DNA from: Natribaculum breve
GTDB taxonomy: Archaea; Halobacteriota; Halobacteria; Halobacteriales; Natrialbaceae
DNA length: 64,000 nucleotides
Direction of reading: 5' to 3'
NCBI RefSeq assembly: GCF_023008585.1
Contig: NZ_CP095392.1
Location: 209,802 to 273,801, forward strand
Shown: in pieces, positions 8,760 through 18,686 of the stretch
How the letters are laid out: every line of letters starts with the position of its first letter
Position numbering within the stretch: position 1 is the first letter of the stretch
Notes under the pieces: model-generated
Databases searched by the model: none
Seen by the model: the letters and a program-made list of their open reading frames with translations, nothing else
Told to the model about the DNA's origin: nothing
Made by a program: the position numbers and the translations under genes

Positions 8760-9098
8760 TTACTAGTTCGATAAATACCTTCTGCCACACTGGGCGACAT
8801 GACCGACTTGCGCCCTATATTCAGCAGCGCCTGGAACTCTTATCTGACCGCTGCCAGAACGAGCATGCTGCATACAGGTGGGCGATGTATCGCAATAGAG
8901 TATGACCCATACGTCAACTGGCAAAAATAGCGTGCAACATCCAGAGGATCTAGTCAGTAGACCGTTCACATCTACTTCACTTAATTCTCACTGAGTCGTG
9001 TACTCGCCAGGTATGCGGACTGATTATAGCCGACAGTCAGTGAATAAGCCCCTAGTCCTTGCAACGAATGTTGAACGACCAGTCAGCAGATCTGTCAG
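8760..9098. other. Non-coding gap
   Basis: About 340 bp between the start of the lipoprotein gene and the end of the hydrolase gene. Short open frames here lack coding character. No repeat or structured RNA was seen. It presumably holds the lipoprotein promoter at its left edge. Confidence 0.5.
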
Positions 9099-9878
9099 TT
9101 ACGACTGTGCCGGTTTTTCGAGACAAAACGAACGAACTGCATCGGCCACCTGTTGCGGTGCCGAATCGGTCGCCACGTGTCCGACCCCATCAAACTCGAC
9201 GAGACGACTCTGTGGTACACGGTCGGCAAGCGTCTGGACGGCCGCACGCAGATGCTCGGGGCCGTGTTCACCGGTCAAAAGCAGCGTTGGACAGTCGATA
9301 TCTGGCTCACTGGGGAGTTCGTACGACTCGACGGCTTCGCTCTCCCGAACGACCGTCTCAACGAGTTCAAACTGAACCTCCTCGGGCCAGATTGGGAGTT
9401 GTTCAGGGGTAGCGATGCCCCCCGCATCACGGAAGAATAGCCTCATTGCTTCTCTACGTTCACCTGCGTCCAGTCGCTGTTTCATCCGAGCAGCCAAGTC
9501 GTCACCACGATGTTCACCGACCAGCATGGCTGGTTCGTAGAGAACAAGACTGTCGAGGTCCATCTCTGTCGCGGCCGCAAGTGCAACGAGGCCGCCGTAG
9601 GAGTGACCGAATACGGCTATATCGTCTTCAATCGAATCGACTATGGCCCTAAGGTCCGCTACCTCGTGTGCAAGGCTGTGAGCGTCTGCGTCATCGCTGT
9701 GGCCTCGGCCCCGTCGGTCCGGTACGACGAGCGTGAAATCGTCCGTGAGATGCGGTACCACGCTGTCCCAAGCATGGTGGTCTCCGGAGGAGCCGTGCAG
9801 GAGCACGAGCGGCGGTCCGTCTCCGTGTTGCTCGAAGGCGATACTGGTTCCATCGGTTGAGGTAACTGTCTGCATCAT
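9099..9878 (-). CDS. Alpha/beta hydrolase
   Basis: 259 residues with the alpha/beta-hydrolase order: oxyanion-hole block LVLLHGSSGDHHAWD (about residues 24-38), VVPDRRGRGHSDDAD (50-64), nucleophile elbow VFGHSYGGLVAL with Ser near residue 92, acid block LLLTGEHGPEHLR (about 211-223; the acid may be Glu or be shifted) and catalytic His in FDGVGHVATDSAP. A cytosolic esterase/hydrolase of unknown substrate. It lies 78 bp downstream of a same-strand HTH_10 regulator, which may control it or be co-transcribed. Confidence 0.88.
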   Translation of the reverse strand: MMQTVTSTDGTSIAFEQHGDGPPLVLLHGSSGDHHAWDSVVPHLTDDFTLVVPDRRGRGHSDDADAHSLAHEVADLRAIVDSIEDDIAVFGHSYGGLVALAAATEMDLDSLVLYEPAMLVGEHRGDDLAARMKQRLDAGERREAMRLFFRDAGGIATPEQLPIWPEEVQFELVETVVRESEAVESYELPSEPDIDCPTLLLTGEHGPEHLRAAVQTLADRVPQSRLVEFDGVGHVATDSAPQQVADAVRSFCLEKPAQS

Positions 9879-9956
9879 GTACCTGTCGACGACAGACCCA
9901 GAAACATCTCTCTCTCAGTCATTCGGCCATTTAAGTGTATGTTCGTTTGGAACGGG

Positions 9957-10724
9957 TTATGCTGGGAGTGGCGGCCACGTCGTCGCCACTGTCTCCTCGA
10001 TGAGTTGGGTCTGGGCACGGCGTAACCGCTCGGACACCGATGACGCGGAGATGTCCAGCTGTGTGGCAACGTCTTCCAGCGAGGCGTTTCGTGGAATGTC
10101 AAAATAGCCTAATTCGTAGGCCGTCCGGAGAGCTTCCCGCTGGCGGTCGGTCAGCCCATCTCCAGGGGGCTCAGCGTCGCCCTCTTTCGTGAGTCGGTGC
10201 AGGCGGAAGCCACCGTTCTGCTGCCAGAATTCTCGGAACTCGTGGAACGCTTCACGGTGGGCAAACCAGCCGGACTGGCGCCACCCCGTCGGCAGCACCT
10301 CGATACGCTCAATGATGGCGTCTGTCATTGCAAGTGCCTCCAGTCCAGACAAGTCGTCGATATGTGGGCCGAGATGTTCTTCTAGCGTTCGTCCAGGAAG
10401 AATCTGGTAGCGGCGGGTCTCGCCTGCCTTACCGAGGACGGTATACTCTCCGACGACAGGGAGATCATCGAATGTCTCCTTGATCGTCATTCGGTTACCG
10501 TCGGTCACCGAGAGGACAAACAACGGGAGTTCGTCGTGGTTGAACTGGAGCGAGAGTACCAGTGTCGCGTCTGGAAGCGTCCGAGCAACGGGAACGAATG
10601 GGAGGTATTCACAGTTGATATCGAACTCAGCGACGAGTGGCATAGCTGTACGATACCCGAAAACAGTCAAAGGTATATCTATTTCCGCCCTCCAAGCCAT
10701 CTCGGTATAGTAGACCAGAGTCAA
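9957..10724 (-). CDS. HTH_10 (bacterio-opsin activator type) transcriptional regulator
   Basis: 255 residues. The C-terminus LTDRQREALRTAYELGYFDI and the following segment (LEDVATQLDISASSVSERLR) are the HTH_10 DNA-binding domain of the Bat family, widespread in haloarchaea. The N-terminal ~150 residues form the associated sensor-like region (FDDLPVVGEYTVLGKAGETRRYQ). It is probably a local regulator of the hydrolase gene 78 bp downstream; the inducer cannot be told. Confidence 0.9.
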   Translation of the reverse strand: MTLVYYTEMAWRAEIDIPLTVFGYRTAMPLVAEFDINCEYLPFVPVARTLPDATLVLSLQFNHDELPLFVLSVTDGNRMTIKETFDDLPVVGEYTVLGKAGETRRYQILPGRTLEEHLGPHIDDLSGLEALAMTDAIIERIEVLPTGWRQSGWFAHREAFHEFREFWQQNGGFRLHRLTKEGDAEPPGDGLTDRQREALRTAYELGYFDIPRNASLEDVATQLDISASSVSERLRRAQTQLIEETVATTWPPLPA

Positions 10725-10987
10725 TCAAGGAAACAGTCTACTCTGTACTGACTAATCACTACGCCAACCCACTGAGAGTGACACCGTGCTGCATATGCGC
10801 TGTGTATTCATCACGACTTTTTGAAGAGATACACTGATTGGTAGGAATCCCAACGGTCAATAAGTACGACCTACGTATCGGTCGGTTCACCAGAGAAGTT
10901 GGTGTAATCAACACCGTGGGAAGGGTTCTATGACGCTCTCTCCAGTACAAGTTCACAGAGCCTGTCTCCGCAAACCGATATACCAAC

Positions 10988-11416
10988 CTATGATCTGATG
11001 TAGTCGACGATTGTTCTCAGTGCGGTTACATCGTCGCTATTGTGTTGTTTGAGTCGATCCCAGTCTGGTTCTTCGCCATCGAGGAGGTATCGCGTGTACT
11101 GGCTCCCGACCTCAAATCCATCGACGGTCGGGTCTTGATATTCAAACTCGAGCGCACTCGCTACGACATCCAATTTGTGCCGATTAAAGGGTCCGAAGAG
11201 TTCCTGTTGTGCAGTTATCCCGAGATCGTGTGCGCGCTCCAGATGGTTGATTCCCTCAGTGATGCCGTGTTCTTCGAATCTTTGTCTTAGACACTGTTCG
11301 TCGAAGTGGTTCCCTCCGTAGTAGATAATCGGCTCGGAACCATGATGATCAAGGTACTCAGATAGCTCCTGAAGAAGTGCTGACTCGTCGTCGGGATCAA
11401 AGAATTGGTCGTGTCC
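10988..11416 (-). pseudogene. RNase H-like (YprB / RNase_H_2) exonuclease, 5' end lost to ISH6
   Basis: About 140 codons encode IIYYGGNHFDEQCLRQRF, then HKLDVVASALEFEYQDP and KQHNSDDVTALRTIVDYI. This order matches the DEDD exonuclease-like RNase_H_2 domain (catalytic D in HFDEQ and in NSDDV). The first catalytic D-x-E block should lie upstream but is missing because the ISH6 copy starts at 11417. The C-terminus is intact. The TTG at 11419 is within the element and is not a genuine start. Confidence 0.68.
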
Positions 11417-12838
11417 CAAACTCGTCTAGAGTCGTAACTGACTCCTGTGGAAACAGGGTCACCTCTGGTATCCACCCCGAAGTGACCCATGCACGCCACA
11501 ATCGACGCGCAAGTCACGGTTAGTATCGACTTAGACAAAACGCTACCGCTTGCCACTCTCGCTGAATCTTTTACAGAGCTTCACCTCGAGGCGACGATCC
11601 TCGAGGAGCTTGTCAAAAGCCTCGACGAGCGCCTCGTCGAGGCGTACTGTGGGGAGAAGCACGCGCGCGGAAACGGCGATCGCCGTTTCCAGCGCGCCGG
11701 AACCTCAACACGAACAGCTGTGACAACCGCAGGAGAGCACGAATTCACCCTTCATCACGTCAAAGATACCGCTGCCACCGGTGACAATCCTACCTACTTC
11801 CGCCCTCTCGAAGATCTCATCAAATTCGATGGGCAGCGCATCTATCAAGAGGATATTTCACTCCAGAGTACCGAACTCGCTACGTCGCTCAGCTTTCGTG
11901 ATGCCGTCGCCCACGGCGACGGCTTCACTCCGATGCCTTCGAGAACGACGATCAACCGCCGAGTCCGTGAGTACGGCAGCAAACTCGGTGACTTCGTTCG
12001 TGATCGGCTTCCTGGGACGAATGCAGACACTGTCGTTCCTGACGGAACGAAGTGTCATAGCCAGGACGATCACTGCACGTACCACGACGTCAACGTCACT
12101 CTCGGACAGATCACCGAAGACAACGCGGAAACCACGCTCTTAGACGTCAATGTTAACGAGCCGTGGGACGATACAGCAGAAGATCTCGAAGAGAACGAGG
12201 CGATCACTGACGACGCGACGGTCGTCAGTGACGCCGAGGAATCCCTCGTCGACGCCTTCGAGACCAGCTATCGATCTCATCAGCTCGATCTCGTTCATGT
12301 CGGTCGAACGCTTGGATACAAGCTGTGGAAGGACGGTACCTTTTCGCTCGAAACGCGGAAAGCGATCGCCTCAGACGTCACAAACGACTTGTTCCATCTG
12401 AAAAACTCGGTTGCGCTCCATGCACCGAGGAATGAGCGTTTGGCGATCCGCGAGCGGATCGCCCAAACGCTCGAGAACCTCACGAAGGAGGCGTGGCGCT
12501 TAGAGCAACAGGACTCTCCAAAAGCAGCGGCGTACCTCCGAAAATGGGCAGAAGCAACCGTCACGTTCGCCGAACTCGCACTCGAGGGACAAGAGGTTCT
12601 GTGGACGTCGAACGTGGTCGAACGAGCCATGGGCGAAATCTCGAAGCGGTGTAAAAACCAGTGGATGAGATGGACAGAGTCCGGCTTAGAATCGCTCCTC
12701 TGGCTCAATCTCGTGAGATATGCCGAGTCCGAGCAGTTCGCGGCGTTCGCCGACGAACTGCTCGAGCGTTCAGCCAAAACAGCCATCACATTGGAGGTGT
12801 CAGTTGACGCTACCAGAGGCGAACTCTAGACGAGTTTG
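11417..12838 (+). mobile_element. ISH6-type insertion sequence
   Basis: About 1422 bp with terminal inverted repeats CAAACTCGTCTAGAGT (left from 11417, right complement ending 12838). It holds a single ISH6-type transposase gene. The 8-bp flanks (TCGTGTCC and TGACGGGA) differ, so there is no target duplication. Both neighbours are truncated at their 5' ends, pointing to a deletion next to the element rather than a simple insertion. Confidence 0.85.
11489..12829 (+). CDS. ISH6 family transposase
   Basis: 446 residues starting MHATIDAQVTVSIDLDKTLP. It has the ISH6 arrangement: N-terminal helical part with GNGDRRFQRAGTSTRT, then the catalytic region with VVPDGTKCHSQDDHCTYHDV (first Asp), SHQLDLVHVGRTLGYKLWKD (second Asp region) and NVVERAMGEISKRCKNQWMR (Glu). 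No frameshift; likely intact. The minus-strand frame covering 12295-12789 is a shadow. Confidence 0.88.
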   Translation: MHATIDAQVTVSIDLDKTLPLATLAESFTELHLEATILEELVKSLDERLVEAYCGEKHARGNGDRRFQRAGTSTRTAVTTAGEHEFTLHHVKDTAATGDNPTYFRPLEDLIKFDGQRIYQEDISLQSTELATSLSFRDAVAHGDGFTPMPSRTTINRRVREYGSKLGDFVRDRLPGTNADTVVPDGTKCHSQDDHCTYHDVNVTLGQITEDNAETTLLDVNVNEPWDDTAEDLEENEAITDDATVVSDAEESLVDAFETSYRSHQLDLVHVGRTLGYKLWKDGTFSLETRKAIASDVTNDLFHLKNSVALHAPRNERLAIRERIAQTLENLTKEAWRLEQQDSPKAAAYLRKWAEATVTFAELALEGQEVLWTSNVVERAMGEISKRCKNQWMRWTESGLESLLWLNLVRYAESEQFAAFADELLERSAKTAITLEVSVDATRGEL

Positions 12839-12841
12839 TGA

Positions 12842-13348
12842 CGGGACCAAGAAATCGATCCTCGAGAGAAACTCGGACGAGCGACGTTGGGCCAGGTCAA
12901 TCGGCAGGCACAGCGGTTGTCAGAAGATGTCAACGGTGGATACACGCGAGCAGTCATCGCGAAGCGGATTGCCAGTCGGGTGCTCGAGGGCGCGGATATG
13001 TTCGAGGCAGTGATGGATACGAAAGAAGAGATGCAACACGAGGCAGGGACGATCGTGCCGATTGGGGCCCTCGAGGAAATCAAGCGAGGCGAGGTCACTG
13101 TGGAAGGTCGTGTGCTTGAACTGTGGGAGCCCTCGAGTCCGAGTATCCAGCAGGTTGGGTTGCTCGAGGACGAAACTGGCCGAACAAAGTTCACGATCTG
13201 GAAAGCGAGTCGGCAGACGATGGTGCAGGAGGGTGAGCGAGTGCGGTTCAGGGCGGCGGCCAAGAACTGGTACAATGGGCGGTGTTCGATCGCGCTGACT
13301 CACTGGTCGGAAATCGTCTTCCCAGAGCGCGGCCACTGGTGGGAGTAG
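12842..13348 (+). pseudogene. OB-fold (RPA-like) DNA-binding protein, 5' truncated
   Basis: The open frame enters from the ISH6 edge (a TGA lies at 12839) and continues to 13348. It carries LGQVNRQAQRLSEDVNGGYT and an OB-fold core (RGEVTVEGRVLELWEP, VGLLEDETGRTKFTIWKAS, GERVRFRAAAKNWYNGRCSI). This resembles haloarchaeal single-strand DNA-binding/RPA-type proteins. The TTG at 12887 could start a shortened 153-residue product with the whole OB domain, but the native N-terminus is missing. Confidence 0.7.
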
Positions 13349-13706
13349 CCGAACGAACTCTCTTTTTTGCTGGTGCCCGATCACCCACTACCCACCTCCC
13401 CTCCCACCTCCACGTTCCGGGCAGCTCACGACCTACGGCCGTTTCACTGCCGGGCTTTCGCAACTATGCCTAAAACCACATTAGCTGGGTTTGTTGAACC
13501 CCTCAGAAGATGATAAGTACTGACTGCTGCATAGAGAGGATGTATCTTGCAGCGGAGTAGCCAGAGTGAGACGGCTGAATCGCTAAGTACAGCGAGACAA
13601 CTAAACGCCTCTTCCCTTCACTGTACACGTCAGAGACCCAGCAAGCGAGCGCCTCGAATCATTGCTGAGCGTAAGACTATATGCAGTGAGCAACTGAACC
13701 AACTTA
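13349..13706. other. Non-coding gap with short palindrome
   Basis: About 360 bp without a credible gene. A small hairpin GGGTTTGTTGAACCC occurs near 13489, and the following GAACCCCTCA-AGA pattern recurs near 18490. It may be an IS end or MITE remnant, but no partner repeat was found. The sequence before 13707 presumably contains the promoter of the next gene. Confidence 0.4.
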
Positions 13707-15664
13707 ATGACAGAAGACTCTCTTGACGGCCTGGAATTGTGCGTGGGTTTTGATTTTCTTTTTCATCCGGGTCAGAAGAACGGACTGCAGGAGAGTTCAT
13801 CGACACGATCCACGATGAGGACATCCTCTACTACTACATCCAAGACGCCTACGAGAAAACAAAATCAGGAATAGAAATCGACGCGGACGGGAAGGAAGAG
13901 AAAATCAAAACCCACGCACAAGTCGAAGTCTTCCAATCCACGATACAGTACGTCGAAGCCTTCGGGATCTACCTACTCTCCTATATCAAAGGCAAAGAAA
14001 ACCTCGTCGACCATCTTGTTGAAATCCGGCCCAAACACCTTCGGCGCTTCTTCGAAAGCCTCCAGGATGGAGAAGTGTATGAATACCTGAAAAACCAGGG
14101 GATCGACGAAGACTATGAAGACGTCTTGGAGTCACTGTTTGGCTACGCCTTCATCGACGAAGTTGGAGAAGAGATTTCTGAAGAAGAGTTGCGAGAGGCA
14201 ATCGACCAGTCCATCGAAGTCTTAGACGCCAATATTCGACGTATAGGCGAGTTCTATCTGTACTTCCATGACATCTATAATGCGGTTAAACACGGGAACA
14301 GGGCGTTACCCCAATTGAAGAACGGATTCAAGATATCCAGTGAAGACGAGGAAGGCACGGAACTCGAAGTTGACCTGAACTTCGTACTGTTCTTATGCAG
14401 AACCCAGGACTGGAAGCCATTCCTCGCTGGTGTACCTATCGACTACCTCATTGACCACTCGCTGAAAATCGCTGAGAAGACGCACCGCGTGTTTAGTTAT
14501 CTCAAGAAGATTTCCAGGGCAGAAACCTCTGGAGAGGAAATCAACCTCTCCTTCTTCCGGTTCAAGGAAGTCGATGATGAGGATGAACAGGAGTGGATTA
14601 CAGCCACAAGCAAGAGCGGAGTCATCATCCTCCCCAAAATCGAGGAACTGGAAGAACTACAGCAGCCACAAGAAGTGAAATTTCCGGCCAGGATCGAACT
14701 CGATCATCGCACCCTCTACATCAAGACCCAGTACGATGAGGAAACCTCGGAAGAGTATCCTCTGGAGGTTACAACGCTACAACGCGGAGTCGTCGGTCTT
14801 ACCCCGCAACCATTACTCGGTGCCAACTTCAACTTCGTCGTTGACGAACTCGACATCGACCAGTACTTCGAATACCTCAATCTTCAGGAGTTAGAGCTGG
14901 ACGGCGAAGGAATTGACCGAATTATCATTGTCGACGAACAGGCGGATCAAGAGATCGACACCGGGACTCCGGAGAACTTCGAAATCCCTGAGGAATTAGA
15001 CTACTTTCTGGAGTGGGAGGAGTTGGAACAGCTGTATTGGCTGCAACAGATCAGCGGCCATCGAATCCCGATTCCTCTGAACGTTGCGAAGGAACAAGGA
15101 GACATAATCAACGAGTGCATCGAATCAGACCTGGAACAAGACGATGCCGTAGCCGCTGTAGAGGAGCTGGAAACGGTTGGCGAAAAGAATCACTGGACTA
15201 CTGTCCACGTCGACTTAGTCGCCTTAGACGGCCGCACACTCCAGTCTGAACCTGTCTGCCAGATACCGGGCGAACTAATTCCGAATATTGAGTTTTACGA
15301 GGATGAGCACACAGAACAGTTCGAAGAGGAATGGGGTGATCCAGGAAAGGACCTCCAAATGGTGGCCAGAGGATACGAAGGAGGATACGAGGACTTAGTC
15401 GAGGCTCTCAGCGATGACCCCTCCAAGGTGGAAGAGATCCTTGGGCAACTGGATCCCGGAGCGGATAGCCCTACGCCACCGAAACTGGTGTTACACTACG
15501 AAATCGGGGAACCGGGATTCTGGTTTACAGAACATATGTTGCGACTCCAATTCCTGACAAACCAAATTCGAATCAACGTCAAGCAAAGCTGTCCTCTCTG
15601 CGGCAATACGATAGCGACAGATCTCCGGACTCATCTCGTTGATGACTGCAATCCCTCAATCTAA
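13707..15664 (+). pseudogene. Large acidic protein of unknown function, frameshifted near its start
   Basis: A clear open frame covers 13760-15664 and encodes about 630 very acidic residues, but it has no start codon before GTG 14075. An ATG at 13707 (MTEDSLDGLELCVGFDF) opens the neighbouring frame, so one base has probably been gained or lost near 13755-13790. The body is rich in Glu and helical patterns (EFYLYFHDIYNAVKHGNRAL). The end has a C-x2-C-x7-H-x4-C zinc-knuckle-like motif (CPLCGNTIATDLRTHLVDDC). No family was recognised. It could be expressed from 14075 as a shortened form, or the shift could be a sequencing error. Confidence 0.55.
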
Positions 15665-15780
15665 ATCCGCTTTCTCAATACTAGTCAGTACGCGGTGTCG
15701 TTCGTGTCTCGTTACCGGAGACAATCAAAACTCTCTCAAGCAGTTGAATGACACCGAGCAGAAACTCTAGAACTCGCTAA

Positions 15781-15936
15781 ATCGTACTCACAGCGGATGA
15801 AGCTGTTCGGTTGGATCACGCTCTCACACAACAGATCAATCTCGAATACACGATACGCGCTGTCTATTCAGCAAGACTCCTAAAATACATCACAGATCAA
15901 GGATTTCAACAGAGCGCATCAGTCACAATTCCGTAA
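15781..15936 (+). other. Possible short gene remnant
   Basis: Within the 300-bp gap before the PadR-like gene, codons 15781-15936 give a 51-residue readable tail (for example RLDHALTQQINLEYTIRAVY) ending in TAA, directly after an upstream stop and without a start codon. The composition looks coding, but no family was recognised. The rest of 15665-15967 shows nothing definite. Confidence 0.25.
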
Positions 15937-15967
15937 ATTTACTTGACGACCTCCCATAGAATCGGCC

Positions 15968-16249
15968 ATGTACGACCTGACCGGGTTTCAACGTGACCTC
16001 CTCTACGTGGCTGCTGGACTAGATGAGCCCCACGGACTCGCGATTAAAGACGAACTCGAGAACTACTACGAGAAGGAGATCCACCACGGCCGCCTGTATC
16101 CGAATCTTGACACCCTCGTCGAGAAAGGGCTGATCGAGAAAGGTGAAGCCGACCGTCGGACGAACGTCTATTCTGTGACCCGTCGAGGACATCGAGAGAT
16201 CGAAGATCGGCTCCAGTGGGAAGACCAGTACGTCGACGATACTCTGTGA
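15968..16249 (+). CDS. PadR-like winged-helix transcriptional regulator
   Basis: 93 residues: FQRDLLYVAAGLDEPHGLAI, then YEKEIHHGRLYPNLDTLVEK and NVYSVTRRGHREIEDRLQW. This is the minimal PadR winged-helix domain common in haloarchaea, with the recognition helix around GRLYPNLDTL. It binds DNA as a dimer. It stands alone upstream of the interrupted ArdC-like gene, so its target is unknown. Confidence 0.85.
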   Translation: MYDLTGFQRDLLYVAAGLDEPHGLAIKDELENYYEKEIHHGRLYPNLDTLVEKGLIEKGEADRRTNVYSVTRRGHREIEDRLQWEDQYVDDTL

Positions 16250-16391
16250 TTTGGGCGGAGTCCGTTCTCCAACACTGCTGAGCCTTTTCCTAACTCGTCC
16301 ACCATCTCGACGCTGACCGCACGGTAGTTTTTTGAGACCCGCTGATGGCCAGCGGTCTTCTCGAGTTCGACCCGAGGGACCTGAAGTAAAC

Positions 16392-16552
16392 ATGGCTACG
16401 AGCAACAGCACCCGGGAAACGTTCGACGATTCAGAGAGCCGGCACGACGAAATGCACAGTACGATCGAAACGTGGCTTGAGGACCTCGTCTGTGAGGTCG
16501 GCGATGCGGTCTCGAGCGACCAGTTCAGAGAGTGGCTCGACGTCCAGAGTGA
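16392..16552 (+). pseudogene. ArdC-like / HExxH metallopeptidase gene, N-terminal part (interrupted by IS630 copy 2)
   Basis: ATG 16392 opens a frame encoding MATSNSTRETFDDSESR and then FREWLDVQS, up to the IS630 insertion at 16553. Joining this to codons from 17628 after removing the element and one TGA gives LDVQS-E-FHDYSPRNTLLI in frame. That matches the N-terminal domain of ArdC-like proteins (a pattern like F.DYS.RN.LLI..Q.P.AT.V.G...W). The gene is disrupted in this molecule. Confidence 0.75.
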
Positions 16553-17624
16553 TACTCAAGGACATAAGTACGTAAAGACACTCGGTGGTTCAATGGCGTC
16601 AAGCGCGGTCAGTGCAGCTCCCTGAAGTTCATTCAGTGTGTCGAACAGGCGGTTGCCCAGTGCTTGGTTGAGACGTCGCCAGCACTCTTCCACGGGGTTC
16701 AGCTCCGGTGAACCCCGTGGAAGGTAGCACAGTTCGATCAGGGTTCCATCGGCGTATTCCTGCACCTTGTTCGCCGTGAAATAGGAAGCGTTGTCCAAGA
16801 CGACGCAGATCTTGTCGCCGAACTCGGTTTGGAGAGCATCGAGAAACCGAATTGTGGTGTCGCTGTTGAAATTTTCCTCACACGGCAAAAAGAACGTCTC
16901 GCCGCTGTCGCTGACCGCCCCAAGGAGTTTGATACTGTCCCACGCGCCCGTCACCGGGAGTGACGGGCGCTCTCCTTCTGGAAACCACGCGTAGATCAGC
17001 GTTGAGAGCACCTGACGCGTCTGATCAATGGTCAGGATCGTGTATTCGTCGTCCAAGTTGTCGAGCTTTTTTTGAACCCGTCTTTCCACGCTTCCTGAGC
17101 TCGTTCGTCGGACTTGTGGAATTCCGGCCGGGCTGTCTTCCAGGACAGCCCGGCCTCAGACATCAGTCGTCGGACGTGTCGTTCGCAGTACTCGACACCG
17201 AACTCCTCAACGAGATACTGACGAGCGAGTGGAACAGACCACGCAGGCGCGTCAAGTCCAATTTCCTCTGGTGACTTGTGGAGCACTTCAACGAACTGCT
17301 CGTACTCTTCGTCGGAGAGCTTTGAGGGTCTTCCTGACCGGTGTTCGTCGTAGACGACCTCCTCGAACGGCTCGTCGGCGAGCCGTTCGAGTCGATCAAG
17401 CCACTGCGAGAGCCAGGCAGCAGTATATCCATACCGTTCAGCGACCTCTTCTAACGTCGCACCGTCTTCTTCGAGATAATTGATCGCCGCCATTAGCCGC
17501 TGTGTCGGCTTCTTTCCCTCGACCTCCGCCAAGACCTGGCGGAGGTCTTCAATAGAGACGTTGTCGAGAGAGTTCATAATCGATCAATGTTACTCCTCGT
17601 TTAAAATACTTTTAGCCGATAGTA
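16553..17624 (-). mobile_element. IS630-type element, copy 2
   Basis: 1072 bp in minus orientation. Ends: low side TACTCAAGGACATAAGTACG, high side (complement) TACTATCGGCTAAAAGTATT. It is flanked by TGA at 16550-16552 and 17625-17627. It is a close relative of copy 3 (18687-19756). It interrupts an ArdC-like/metallopeptidase gene, and the restored frame supports a 3-bp TGA duplication. Confidence 0.88.
16556..17577 (-). CDS. IS630 family transposase (two frames, predicted -1 frameshift)
   Basis: ORF A (17577 down to 17032) encodes the HTH domain (LEEVAERYGYTAAWLSQWLD) and ends DGFKKSSTTWTTNTRS-stop. ORF B (down to 16556) is in the -1 frame and carries the DDE core: ILTIDQTRQVLSTLI, ICVVLDNASYFTANKV and GSPELNPVEECWRRLN. 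The A7 run on the minus strand (17073-17067) is where the frames can join: TTC AAA AAA AGC becomes CAA AAA AAG CTC. The ATG of ORF B at 17089 lies at the junction and is probably incidental. Confidence 0.85.
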
Positions 17625-17627
17625 TGA

Positions 17628-18402
17628 GTTCCACGACTACTCTCCTCGAAACACACTGCTGATCCAGCTCCAGTGTCCGCAGGCGACTCGAGTCGCCGGA
17701 TACAGAACGTGGCAAAACGAGTTCGATCGATGTGTGAGTAAAGGCGAGAAGGCTATCTGGATCTGGGCTCCGATCATTGCGAGGAAATGCCCCGAGTGTG
17801 GAAACTCGTCGTCGTACCACGAACGGAGTGAGTGCGAATACGACGAAACGGAACCCGACGAGTGGAACAAGGGACTCGTCGGCTTTCGGCCAGCACCAGT
17901 CTTCGACATATCCCAGACGGAGGGGGAGCCACTCCCGGAACTCGAGACCGAGGCAAACGGCACTGCCAGCGAACTGGTGCCAGCACTCCTCGAGGCAGCG
18001 GTTGTCCTTGAGATAGAGGTTGAGGTCGTCTCTCCTCAGGAATGGTCTCACGGTAGCGCAAAAGGCGTCTGTCAGTATCGTCTGGAGAAACGGCCACTCG
18101 TCGAGGTCCGTGATCGTGAAAACGGGGCTGATCTCGCCGTCACACTCGTTCACGAGTACGCTCATGCACTGTTGCACGGTGGTCTCGATACTGAAGACGA
18201 ACGGGCAAAGCGTGAGCTCGAGGCCGAAGCAGTCGGCTATATCGTCGGTCGGTATTTCCGGTTGGACACAAGTGGATCGGCGTTCTACCTCGCTGCGTGG
18301 AAAGGTGACGAACCAGAGACCATCCTTGATAGACTCGAGCGCATTAGTTCGACTGCCCAGGAGATCATCGACGTCGTTGAGGGGGAGAGTACCGATACGT
18401 GA
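17628..18402 (+). pseudogene. ArdC-like / HExxH metallopeptidase gene, C-terminal part
   Basis: It continues the gene interrupted at 16552. It encodes SPRNTLLIQLQCPQATRVAG, WQNEFDRCVSKGEKAIWIWA (ArdC-type ssDNA-binding domain), a Cys pair ARKCPECGN, and a zinc-peptidase block VTLVHEYAHALLH with HExxH at HEYAH, followed by KRELEAEAVGYIVGRYF. Such ArdC-N/DUF955-like proteins are carried by plasmids and viruses and are thought to protect incoming DNA. A shortened product could start at GTG 17734, but the N-terminal domain would be incomplete. Confidence 0.78.
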
Positions 18403-18662
18403 TGGAATGCTATTGTACGGGATTATTGAGGTACTCGAGGAACAAGGGTTTGATCGGGCAGAATATCAACTGTAACAATTAATCTATATCGAACCCCTCA
18501 AGAGAGAGATTGGTTCAGCAGATGCGCGTGCTAAGCTCGAAATCCAATTCTCTATTGATCAATTCCGTGTACTAGTGACGGAATCTGATGTGACTGCGTT
18601 CAGAGCGTGATAGAATTATCGTGTCTGAAGGGGTGCGATTAGTACCCTATCAAGGTGAGTCT
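18403..18662. other. Intergenic region with IS-end-like sequence
   Basis: About 260 bp between the metallopeptidase gene and the integrase start. It contains GAACCCCTCAAGAGAGA near 18490 and a weak inverted counterpart GTCTGAAGGGGTG near 18630. These could be ends of a small non-coding element; no internal gene was seen. Confidence 0.3.
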
Positions 18663-18686
18663 ATGACCGATGATCAACTCGAGTCA
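18663..18686 (+). pseudogene. Tyrosine integrase, first eight codons
   Basis: ATG 18663 gives MTDDQLES, ending exactly at the TCA (18684-18686) duplicated by IS630 copy 3. Joining to 19760 gives MTDDQLES-IHPADAFELYLD in frame, showing this to be the native start of the integrase gene. Confidence 0.8.

Noticed and set aside
8763..10986. Short frames in the gaps at 8763-8969 and 10759-10986
   Set aside because: No acidic bias, no family motif and no plausible promoter; treated as non-coding.
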